Assembly: GCA_022402505.1 (NCBI GenBank) | Contig: JAKRSE010000371.1 | Span: 1 to 6,073, forward strand | Source: Fimbriimonadaceae bacterium | Lineage (GTDB): Bacteria > Armatimonadota > Fimbriimonadia > Fimbriimonadales > Fimbriimonadaceae | Direction of reading: 5' to 3' | Length of the DNA: 6,073 nucleotides | In this document: piece by piece, positions 1 to 5,449 of the stretch | Layout: every line of letters starts with the position of its first letter | Numbering within the stretch: the stretch's first letter is position 1 | Made by a program: the position numbers and the translations under genes | The notes under the pieces: generated by a model | What the model was told of the DNA's origin: nothing | The model's database searches: none | The model's input: the letters and a program-made list of their open reading frames with translations, nothing else

Positions 1-1385
1 GTGCCCTGCGGATCGGCGTCCAGATCGATCTCGGTGGCCCGAGTCGCGCCCCAGCCCTGGCCAGGGCTGCCCACCAGGTCTCCGCCCCGTGGCCCCTCGA
101 CCTTGGCCCGTTCCGGACGTCCCGGAGCCTGGGCCATGAAGCCGGACCTCCGCAGAACCTCGGTCTGGCGACGGTACTCGGGGTACATGTCGTAGGCGGT
201 CACGCGATCCCAGAACCAATACTGGGCCGCTCCGCCATGCCCGGCGAAGGCCGCCGCCCAGGCCGCCTCTCGCGGAATGGTCTTCTCCTGCTCGCGGATG
301 TCCGGGCCTTCATGCGTGGCCCGGCCGACCTCGCCGAAGAAGACAGGCCTCCCCTTCGGCTGAGGTTCGGCGGCGATCCGGGTCTCCAGGTTCTGAACGT
401 AGGAGTGCGGCTGCAGGAAGTCGGCCTTGCGGTAGATCGGCAGGTGGGTTTCGCTGCTGGTGGTGACGAGGAGGCGGTAGGGATCGATCGACCGGATGTA
501 GTCGGCCATCTCGTCGTGCCAGCGTCCGACATCGGCCGAGCGTCCGTTGCGGATGGCATCAACCCACTCGACCTCGTTGAACAGCTCCCAGCTCATGATC
601 GAGGGCGAGCTTCCGTAGCGAGCGACGGCGTAGCGGAGCCAGTTGCGGGAGAGCCGCTTGGCGGTGGGGTCGGTGAAGAAGTCGGCCGGATTCTGCAGGA
701 ATCCACCGTTGGCTGTATTCCAAGGATGCTCCTGCCAGTTGGGGTTGGTCGAGGTGCTGAAGAGGCCGTGGTGGAAGAGGACGAGCTGGAAGCGCACGCC
801 CGCCTTCTCGGCCGCCTCGGTGATGCGATCCCAGCGGTCGAGGACGGTCTGGTTCATCAGTCCGGCGGCCGCCGGTCCGGCAGGCGCCCCAAAGAATGGG
901 TTCTTGCCGTCCCAATGGCAGGCCCAGATGCGCGCCCAGTTGAGGCCGTTCCGTCCCATTTCGCCCAACTGCCGTTCGACGGTGTGGGTTGAGGAGTTCC
1001 AGCCCAGGTTGTGCCCGATCGGCCAGTAGGCCGCGCCGCCGTCCAGCCGAAAACCCGCGCCGCTCCGTCGGACGAAGGCGACATCGCTCCGGCGGCGCAC
1101 GTCCACGGTCTTCGGCGGGAGGGTGACGGCGCGGCCGTTCCGCCGGAGGGTGACGGTGTAGCGTCCGGGAGTCCGAGTCAGGAAGGTGCCGGACCAGACT
1201 CCATTCCGCTCCCAGGCGGGGACGATCGTCTCCCTCCCCCGCTCCGGCCGAAACACGAGATCGACCCGGTTGGCTTCGCCGTCCTGCGGGTTCCCGGGGA
1301 ATTCGGCTCGGAAGGAGACATCCACCGGTCCAAACCAGGGGGCCGTGGATCCGACGACGGCGAGAGTCAGAATGGGAGTCAACAT
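1..1385 (-). CDS. Secreted clan GH-A glycoside hydrolase (cellulase/GH5-like) with N-terminal DUF5060-like domain; 3' end off window
   Basis: Translating the reverse strand from ATG 1385 gives 461 codons with no stop before the window edge, so the C-terminus is missing. Residues 1-15 are a hydrophobic signal peptide ending in Ser-Thr-Ala, unusual in having no Lys/Arg near the start; export is predicted. Residues about 20-95 form a beta-rich, DUF5060-like Ig-type module. From about residue 118 the protein is a (beta/alpha)8 hydrolase: WPIGHNLGWN opens the barrel, IMSWELFNEVE (263-273) carries the clan GH-A Asn-Glu pair with E271 as predicted acid/base, H327-x-Y329 follows, and PVFFGEVG (347-354) supplies the predicted nucleophile E352. 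QYWFWD (388-393) fits the last-strand tryptophan. After residue 420 the linker-like sequence suggests a further domain beyond the window. The start is secure because an in-frame TAG lies five codons upstream (1401-1403). Substrate is probably a plant or microbial polysaccharide (glucan, mannan or similar); specificity cannot be read here. Transcribed divergently from the tRNA nucleotidyltransferase. Confidence 0.9.
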   Translation of the reverse strand, partial: MLTPILTLAVVGSTAPWFGPVDVSFRAEFPGNPQDGEANRVDLVFRPERGRETIVPAWERNGVWSGTFLTRTPGRYTVTLRRNGRAVTLPPKTVDVRRRSDVAFVRRSGAGFRLDGGAAYWPIGHNLGWNSSTHTVERQLGEMGRNGLNWARIWACHWDGKNPFFGAPAGPAAAGLMNQTVLDRWDRITEAAEKAGVRFQLVLFHHGLFSTSTNPNWQEHPWNTANGGFLQNPADFFTDPTAKRLSRNWLRYAVARYGSSPSIMSWELFNEVEWVDAIRNGRSADVGRWHDEMADYIRSIDPYRLLVTTSSETHLPIYRKADFLQPHSYVQNLETRIAAEPQPKGRPVFFGEVGRATHEGPDIREQEKTIPREAAWAAAFAGHGGAAQYWFWDRVTAYDMYPEYRRQTEVLRRSGFMAQAPGRPERAKVEGPRGGDLVGSPGQGWGATRATEIDLDADPQG

Positions 1386-1421
1386 CGACGTGGCCGACTT
1401 CTACCCCAACTGCAGCCCGGT
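1386..1421. promoter_or_regulatory. 36-bp divergent intergenic region
   Basis: This is the only non-coding DNA between the starts of the glycoside hydrolase (minus) and the tRNA nucleotidyltransferase (plus). Promoters for both must lie here or reach into the opposite coding region. I see no convincing -35/-10 pair and no good Shine-Dalgarno sequence in front of either ATG. Placement as a regulatory region is by position only. Confidence 0.3.
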
Positions 1422-2792
1422 ATGGACCCGCTGACCCTTCGGCTGGTCGAAGTCTGGGACCGGGCGGACTTCCGGGACCGCGCCTGCCTGGTCGGCGGGG
1501 CGGTTCGCGACCGACTGCTGGGCCGACCCGACTCCGGCGACCTGGACATCGTGGTGGAAGGCGATGCCCTCCGAGCGGCCGACCTGATCTGGCAGGCGGG
1601 TCTCGCCGCGGAGCCGCCTCAGGTCTACCCCCGCTTCGGGACGGCGATGCTCATGATCGACGGGCGTCAGATCGAATTCGCCTGGGCGCGGGCGGAGAGC
1701 TACGACCCCGAGAGCCGCAAGCCGGACACCCGGCCGGCCGACCTTGCCGCCGACGCCCGCCGACGCGACTTCACGATCAACTCCCTGATGCAGGACCTGC
1801 GGACCGGGGAGGTTCTGGACCTGACCGGCAGCGGGCTGGCCGACCTGCGCGAAGGCATCCTCCGAACTCCGTTGGACCCGGCTCAGACCTTTCGCGACGA
1901 TCCCCTGAGGATGCTTCGGGCGGTGCGGTTTCGGGTCAGATTCGGGTTCCGGCACGCCGAGGGGCTGCCCGAGGCTCTGGCTCAGGAGGCGGACCGGCTG
2001 CGGATCGTGAGCGCCGAACGGGTTCAGGCCGAGCTGGTGAAGATGCTGACCGGACCCGACCCGGCCGAAGCGATGGACGAGCTGATGCGGCACGGGCTCC
2101 TGGCCGTCTTCGCACCGGAGCTCGCCGCCATGAAGGGCGTGGAGCAGGGCAAATGGCATCATCTCGACGTCTGGGACCACACCCTGCTGGTCCTCCGGAA
2201 CGCGGCCTCCGGCGATCTGATCCTGAATCTCGCCTGCCTGCTCCACGATGTCGGCAAGCCCGCGACCCGGAAGGTGATCGAAGGGGAGACGAGGTTTCTC
2301 GGGCATGAAACGGTCGGCGGGGAGATCGCCGGGGACCTGCTTCTGCGCCTCCGATTCTCGACCGATCTGACGGAGCGGGTCGCCCGGCTGGTGCGGGCGC
2401 ATATGCGGCTGGGAACGCTGGAGGCGGCCGGCCGGCCGGCGCTGCGGCGTCTGGTCCGCGACCTGGGGGAAGACCTGGACCGACTGTTCGCCCTGGTGCA
2501 GGCTGATGTCTCCGCGCTGCGGCCGGGAGTGAGGGTGATGGACGTCGAGGCGATTCGGGCTCGGGTGGCCGACTTGAAGGCGGTCGAGCCTTCCGCCTAT
2601 GAGAGTCCGATCTCCGGACGCCGGATCATGGAGCTGACCGGCCTCCCGCCCGGGCCCGCCGTCGGAAGCCTGAAGCAGGCGCTCCTTTCGGCCGTTCTGG
2701 ACGGAGAGCTGGCGCCTGGAGACGAAGCGGCCGCGGAATCCCTCGTGATGGAACTGCACCGAGCGGGCCGGGTGGGACGTAAGGAAGACTGA
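1422..2792 (+). CDS. cca: CCA tRNA nucleotidyltransferase / poly(A) polymerase family protein with HD domain
   Basis: A 456-residue class II tRNA nucleotidyltransferase, which adds or repairs the 3' CCA end of tRNA in the cytoplasm using CTP and ATP. The head domain shows LVGGAVRDRLLGR (23-35) followed by the metal-binding pair D40-L-D42 in GDLDIVVEGDA. RRRDFTIN (113-120) is the next conserved block, then RDDPLRMLRAVRF (158-170) and ERVQAEL (199-205) of the nucleotide-recognition and neck region. The C-terminal half is an HD phosphohydrolase-type domain: H252, LLHDVGKP (273-280, H275-D276), HETVG (295-299) and H327 in RAHMRL. Length fits the HD-containing bacterial subgroup. I chose ATG 1422 because the family homology begins there; upstream sequence in this frame is only antisense to the hydrolase. 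First gene of a compact operon. Some lineages split CC- and A-addition between two paralogues, so full CCA specificity is likely but not proven. Confidence 0.9.
   Translation: MDPLTLRLVEVWDRADFRDRACLVGGAVRDRLLGRPDSGDLDIVVEGDALRAADLIWQAGLAAEPPQVYPRFGTAMLMIDGRQIEFAWARAESYDPESRKPDTRPADLAADARRRDFTINSLMQDLRTGEVLDLTGSGLADLREGILRTPLDPAQTFRDDPLRMLRAVRFRVRFGFRHAEGLPEALAQEADRLRIVSAERVQAELVKMLTGPDPAEAMDELMRHGLLAVFAPELAAMKGVEQGKWHHLDVWDHTLLVLRNAASGDLILNLACLLHDVGKPATRKVIEGETRFLGHETVGGEIAGDLLLRLRFSTDLTERVARLVRAHMRLGTLEAAGRPALRRLVRDLGEDLDRLFALVQADVSALRPGVRVMDVEAIRARVADLKAVEPSAYESPISGRRIMELTGLPPGPAVGSLKQALLSAVLDGELAPGDEAAAESLVMELHRAGRVGRKED
2781..2788 (+). promoter_or_regulatory. Ribosome binding site for AI-2E family gene
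   Basis: AAGGAAGA overlaps the last codons of the upstream tRNA nucleotidyltransferase gene and sits about 10 nt before ATG 2799. It supports that start and coupled translation of the two genes. Confidence 0.6.
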
Positions 2793-2798
2793 TCGGTC

Positions 2799-3983
2799 AT
2801 GAGCGGCGGCCTTAAATACGACGATTCCAACATTCGCGTGGTCTTCTGGTTGATCGCCGGGGTGGTCCTGTTGCTGGGGGGCGTCATGCTGGCTCCCTTC
2901 CTCGGAGCCATCATGTGGGCTGCCGTTCTGGCCGTCCTCATGCACCCGCTCTACCTGCGCTTCAAGCGGGCGAGAATCTGGCCGTTCCTGACCAATGCGC
3001 TCCGGGGAAAGAAGTGGGCCGACCTACGCGAAAAGCTGGCCGAGGTCGGAGCCGCCTTCACAACGACCCTGGTCGCTCTCCTGATCATCATGCTGCCGGT
3101 GCTCGGGATCGGCACGGCGGTCGGGCTGGAGGTCTATGAGGCGGTCGGTTCGTCCAACCTGCAGCAGGTCGCCTCCCCCAGCGAGCTGACCCTGGCCGGC
3201 GTGGCCGCCGAGGTGGACAAGGCGGTGGAGCCGACGCTCCGCAACATCCCGGTCGAGGCGGTGCAGAAGTTCCGTCTCGCCGATTTTCTGGCCGAGAATC
3301 AGGAGGCGATCCAGGAGGCGGTGGTCGGCCCGGCCCAGACCGGCCTGCGCAAGTTCGGAGTGGCGGTCTTCAGCGCCATCGTGGCCCTGCTCACCTTCTT
3401 CTTCATGTTGATGGACGGGCACCGACTGCTTCAGCCGGCGCTCGACCTGATCCCCCTGCCGCACGAGGAGGGGATGAAGCTGCTGGTCCGCCTCCGCGAG
3501 ACCGTCTGGTCGGTCTTCATGGGGGTCGTCTTTGTGGCGATCATCCAGGGGACCCTGGCCGGAATCGCCTACGCAGTGCTGGGCGTCCCGAGCCCGCTGC
3601 TTTGGGGGGTCGCGACCATCTTCTTCGCCATGATCCCGCTGGTCGGTCCGCCGGTCATCTTTGTGCCGCTCGCCCTGCTCTTGTTTGTCCAGGGCAAGAC
3701 GGGCGAGGCGATCGGGTTGGTGGCCTTCGGCGCTCTGGTAATCAGCCAGGTGGACAACATTCTTCGGCCGTTCTTCATCGGCGCCCGGACCTCGCTGCAC
3801 CCGATGGCGGTCTTCTTCTCGCTGATCGGGGGCGTGCTGATGATGGGGCCGATCGGGCTGATGGCGGGGCCGATCATCCTGACCCTTTGTCTGGTCGTTG
3901 GAGAGATTCTGATCTTGCGGCGGCGGCTGGCGGAAGGGCGGCCGGCCGGCGACCCGAAGCTGGCTCCCGAGCCCGAGGCATAA
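2799..3983 (+). CDS. AI-2E family transporter (UPF0118/PerM-like membrane protein)
   Basis: A 394-residue inner-membrane protein of the AI-2E family exporter/permease group (YdiK, PerM and TqsA relatives). Two close hydrophobic helices occupy about residues 13-48, a third about 88-110, then a hydrophilic segment of about 75 residues, and a second membrane half from about 186 to 372 with five or more helices. The family signatures are in that half: FFMLMDGHRL (201-210), GVPSPLLWG with the following MIPLVGPP (262-285), DNILRPFFIG (319-328) and the Gly-rich HPMAVFF...GGVLMMGPIGLMAGPII block (334-360). Family members have been linked to autoinducer-2 export, Na+/H+ antiport and other efflux; the substrate here cannot be inferred. 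The gene starts 6 bp after the tRNA nucleotidyltransferase stop, behind a good ribosome binding site, and ends 8 bp before the next gene. The last 18 residues are a Pro/Glu-rich cytoplasmic tail. Confidence 0.92.
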   Translation: MSGGLKYDDSNIRVVFWLIAGVVLLLGGVMLAPFLGAIMWAAVLAVLMHPLYLRFKRARIWPFLTNALRGKKWADLREKLAEVGAAFTTTLVALLIIMLPVLGIGTAVGLEVYEAVGSSNLQQVASPSELTLAGVAAEVDKAVEPTLRNIPVEAVQKFRLADFLAENQEAIQEAVVGPAQTGLRKFGVAVFSAIVALLTFFFMLMDGHRLLQPALDLIPLPHEEGMKLLVRLRETVWSVFMGVVFVAIIQGTLAGIAYAVLGVPSPLLWGVATIFFAMIPLVGPPVIFVPLALLLFVQGKTGEAIGLVAFGALVISQVDNILRPFFIGARTSLHPMAVFFSLIGGVLMMGPIGLMAGPIILTLCLVVGEILILRRRLAEGRPAGDPKLAPEPEA

Positions 3984-3991
3984 TCCGGACC

Positions 3992-4342
3992 ATGCCTCAC
4001 GTTCGCCTGGAAGTGACGGAGAACATGCCGGAAGCCGGCCGCGCTCACGAGTTTCTTCCCGGACTGGTCGAGCTGCTTTCCGGCTTCGAGACTGTCACCC
4101 CTTCGGCGGTCAAGAGCAATCTGACGATCCACCGGCATTGGGCGATGGGCGAGGGCGCGATGCGGGGCTATGCTCACGTCGAGGTGCTTCTGCTGGAGGG
4201 TCGGAGCGACGAGCTGCTGAAGAGGGTGGCCGACACGTTCCACCTGAGGATGCTGGAGCTCTTCGCCGAATCGGTCCGCACCGGCCAGGGGAACGCCACG
4301 GTCGAAGTCCGAGACATGCGCTCGATTACCTACCGCAAGTAA
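3992..4342 (+). CDS. 5-carboxymethyl-2-hydroxymuconate isomerase (CHMI)-like tautomerase
   Basis: A 116-residue protein matching the CHMI/HpaF family of the tautomerase superfamily over its full length. It begins Met-Pro-His: after Met removal, Pro2 would be the N-terminal catalytic base. MGEGAMRGYAHVEV (52-65) and LLEGRSDELLKRVADTF (67-83) align with the matching region of E. coli HpaF, including the conserved Arg71 of the GRS motif. The other family active-site Arg, in the IRSR stretch of HpaF, falls at K41 here (AVKSN), so the substrate may differ. HpaF isomerises an intermediate of 4-hydroxyphenylacetate breakdown, but no other gene of that pathway is in this window, so the reaction remains open. 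Third gene of the operon, 8 bp after the AI-2E gene; a weak GAGG (3975-3978) lies 13 nt upstream. I rejected the longer in-frame extension from 3602 because it overlaps the AI-2E gene and lacks homology. Confidence 0.82.
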   Translation: MPHVRLEVTENMPEAGRAHEFLPGLVELLSGFETVTPSAVKSNLTIHRHWAMGEGAMRGYAHVEVLLLEGRSDELLKRVADTFHLRMLELFAESVRTGQGNATVEVRDMRSITYRK

Positions 4343-4355
4343 TCAACGGCTGCCC

Positions 4356-5150
4356 TTGGATTCATTGACCCGCTGCTTCCTGGGAGGCCGGGGCCTGGAA
4401 GCGATCTCGACAACCGAATCCGGCAACACTTCGACCGCCTATCCGTTGTATGATACGCATGGGAACATGGTGGCGACGCTGACCAAGAACGCGGCCGGGA
4501 CATCCTGGAACGTGGGCAACCTCCGTTCCTATGATGTCTGGGGAGCCGTGCGTTCGGGAGCAGCCACCGGAGGCCCCTCCGGCCGCTATGTCGCGAACCT
4601 GGGCCATGTGCAGGACGACGAATCCGGCCTGATCTACATGCGTGCCCGGTACTACGAGCCGGGAACAGGGAGGTTCATCTCGGAGGATCCTGCTCGGGAT
4701 GGGGGGAACTGGTGCGGTTATGCTTTAGGGAACCCCGTAAGCAAAGCCGACTTTGACGGCAGAGTCTCAGAGGATTTGGAGGACCTGAAAGCGAGGATGG
4801 CGGTGGCTGGGTGCAGCTTCCTCGGAGGTGTTTATGCGGCAATATATACGTTCTTTGAAGGGCCGACACCTTCAGGTCTATTCTTTGCGGCAGTGTCTAT
4901 GGTCTTATTTATGGTAGCGCAAGACGCTAGCATCGAAAACTCTATCGTTACAAACTGGAACTTCTACCTCAAATATGCAGTAAGGTTCGCGACTGGTGGC
5001 GCCATTGCTTCGATGTTGACAGCCAGCAAGGCATCCCAGGGGACGCTTGCTGCAGCAGCAGGTTTGGGCCTCTTTCTTCAGGGAATGATGTGTTTTGCCG
5101 AGCTTTTGTCGATGCGCATGGACATGGATCAGCTGGGGAGGGAGGGTTAG
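4356..5150 (+). CDS. Orphan Rhs tip: end of RHS repeat-associated core plus membrane-type variable C-terminal domain
   Basis: A 264-residue frame beginning at TTG 4356. Residues 4-135 are the end of the RHS repeat-associated core: YPLYDTHGNMVATLT, SYDVWGAVRSG, then GHVQDDESGLIYMRARYY (83-100), GTGRFISEDP and NPVSKADFDG (126-135). The usual DPxG boundary reads Asp-Phe-Asp-Gly. The N-terminal YD-repeat shell is absent, so this is a displaced tip, not a full Rhs protein. The variable domain (136-264) begins with a charged stretch (RVSEDLEDLKAR), then shows hydrophobic segments at about 148-167, 173-189, 206-223 and 230-252. I recognise no toxin family; a pore-forming or membrane-disrupting effector is an inference. 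No Shine-Dalgarno precedes the TTG, and homology to the other core copy starts at 4366, so translation on its own is doubtful. The variable part is markedly AT-richer than the core. It is followed after 5 bp by a small membrane-protein gene. Confidence 0.78.
   Translation: MDSLTRCFLGGRGLEAISTTESGNTSTAYPLYDTHGNMVATLTKNAAGTSWNVGNLRSYDVWGAVRSGAATGGPSGRYVANLGHVQDDESGLIYMRARYYEPGTGRFISEDPARDGGNWCGYALGNPVSKADFDGRVSEDLEDLKARMAVAGCSFLGGVYAAIYTFFEGPTPSGLFFAAVSMVLFMVAQDASIENSIVTNWNFYLKYAVRFATGGAIASMLTASKASQGTLAAAAGLGLFLQGMMCFAELLSMRMDMDQLGREG
4366..4459 (+). repeat. Direct repeat copy 1, Rhs core segment
   Basis: These 94 bases match 5980-6073 with 11 mismatches by hand alignment (about 88% identity), without gaps and in the same Rhs reading frame. 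The flanking sequence to the left does not match, so 4366 is close to a recombination or truncation junction. The second copy is cut by the window end, so the true repeat is probably longer. Confidence 0.85.
5135..5146 (+). promoter_or_regulatory. Strong purine-rich ribosome binding site deciding a TTG start
   Basis: GGGGAGGGAGGG lies inside the last codons of the Rhs tip and ends 9 nt before TTG 5156. It is the best Shine-Dalgarno sequence in the window, and its spacing selects TTG 5156 as the start of the small membrane protein. Confidence 0.65.
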
Positions 5151-5155
5151 GCTCC

Positions 5156-5449
5156 TTGAACAACCCACCCGTTGCCTTGGATGAACTGCTGATAACGATC
5201 GCAGCATTGAGCACCATGGTTGCCGTGTGCAGGAGGCAACAGATAGCGGCTCCATCGCGCCAACAGGCTGTGGTTTTTTGGGCGCGCTTTCTACTTGTGT
5301 CTTCGTTAGCATTTTTGGGAGGTTGGTTCTCGCGAAATTCAGTTCCAAACATCACTATTATCGTGTTTTCCTACGCTTGTCTTCTTGTACTTTGGTGGAC
5401 CCTATGGGATCTGATGTTAATTTACCATTCGCTCAAGCATAAAGATTGA
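5156..5449 (+). CDS. Small three-helix membrane protein, candidate immunity partner of the Rhs tip
   Basis: A 97-residue protein, not recognised by sequence. Hydrophobic segments lie at about residues 8-26, 38-59 and 64-90, with Arg pairs between the first two (CRRQQ) and a Lys/His-rich C-terminal tail, suggesting a three-pass inner-membrane protein. I chose TTG 5156 over GTG 5090 because the strong GGGGAGGGAGGG is correctly spaced for it and because the extra 22 residues from 5090 overlap the Rhs tip and look like a shadow. Starting at ATG 5216 would remove the first helix. The gene follows the Rhs variable domain by 5 bp and shares its low GC content. In Rhs and CDI systems the gene directly after the variable tip usually encodes the cognate immunity protein, and immunity to pore-forming colicins is provided by small multi-pass membrane proteins. 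The role here is inferred from that position and topology. Confidence 0.65.
   Translation: MNNPPVALDELLITIAALSTMVAVCRRQQIAAPSRQQAVVFWARFLLVSSLAFLGGWFSRNSVPNITIIVFSYACLLVLWWTLWDLMLIYHSLKHKD

Noticed and set aside
237..992. 251-codon plus-strand open frame opposite the glycoside hydrolase
   Set aside because: No recognisable domain; the minus-strand frame carries the catalytic WELFNEVE and FFGEVG motifs without interruption.
1011..1421. N-terminal extension of the tRNA nucleotidyltransferase in the same frame
   Set aside because: Family homology starts right after ATG 1422, and the extension is antisense to the hydrolase's first 125 codons.
1401..2945. 514-codon open frame on the minus strand opposite the tRNA nucleotidyltransferase
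   Set aside because: Its composition (rich in Gln, His, Pro, Asp and Arg, with no motifs) is typical of an antisense frame in GC-rich DNA, and the plus-strand gene has full family motifs.
3024..3800. 258-codon minus-strand open frame opposite the AI-2E gene
   Set aside because: Highly charged, His/Asp/Arg-rich low-complexity protein, mirror of a membrane protein's hydrophobic codons; a shadow.
4343..4365. Transposon end or attachment site at the operon/Rhs junction
   Set aside because: The 23 bases show no inverted repeat, target duplication or tRNA-like sequence, and no matching copy exists in the window.
4905..5348. 147-codon minus-strand frame, Cys/His-rich, across the Rhs tip and small membrane gene
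   Set aside because: Opposes two plus-strand frames with clear membrane segments and a strong ribosome binding site; the Cys/His content comes from antisense of small-residue codons.
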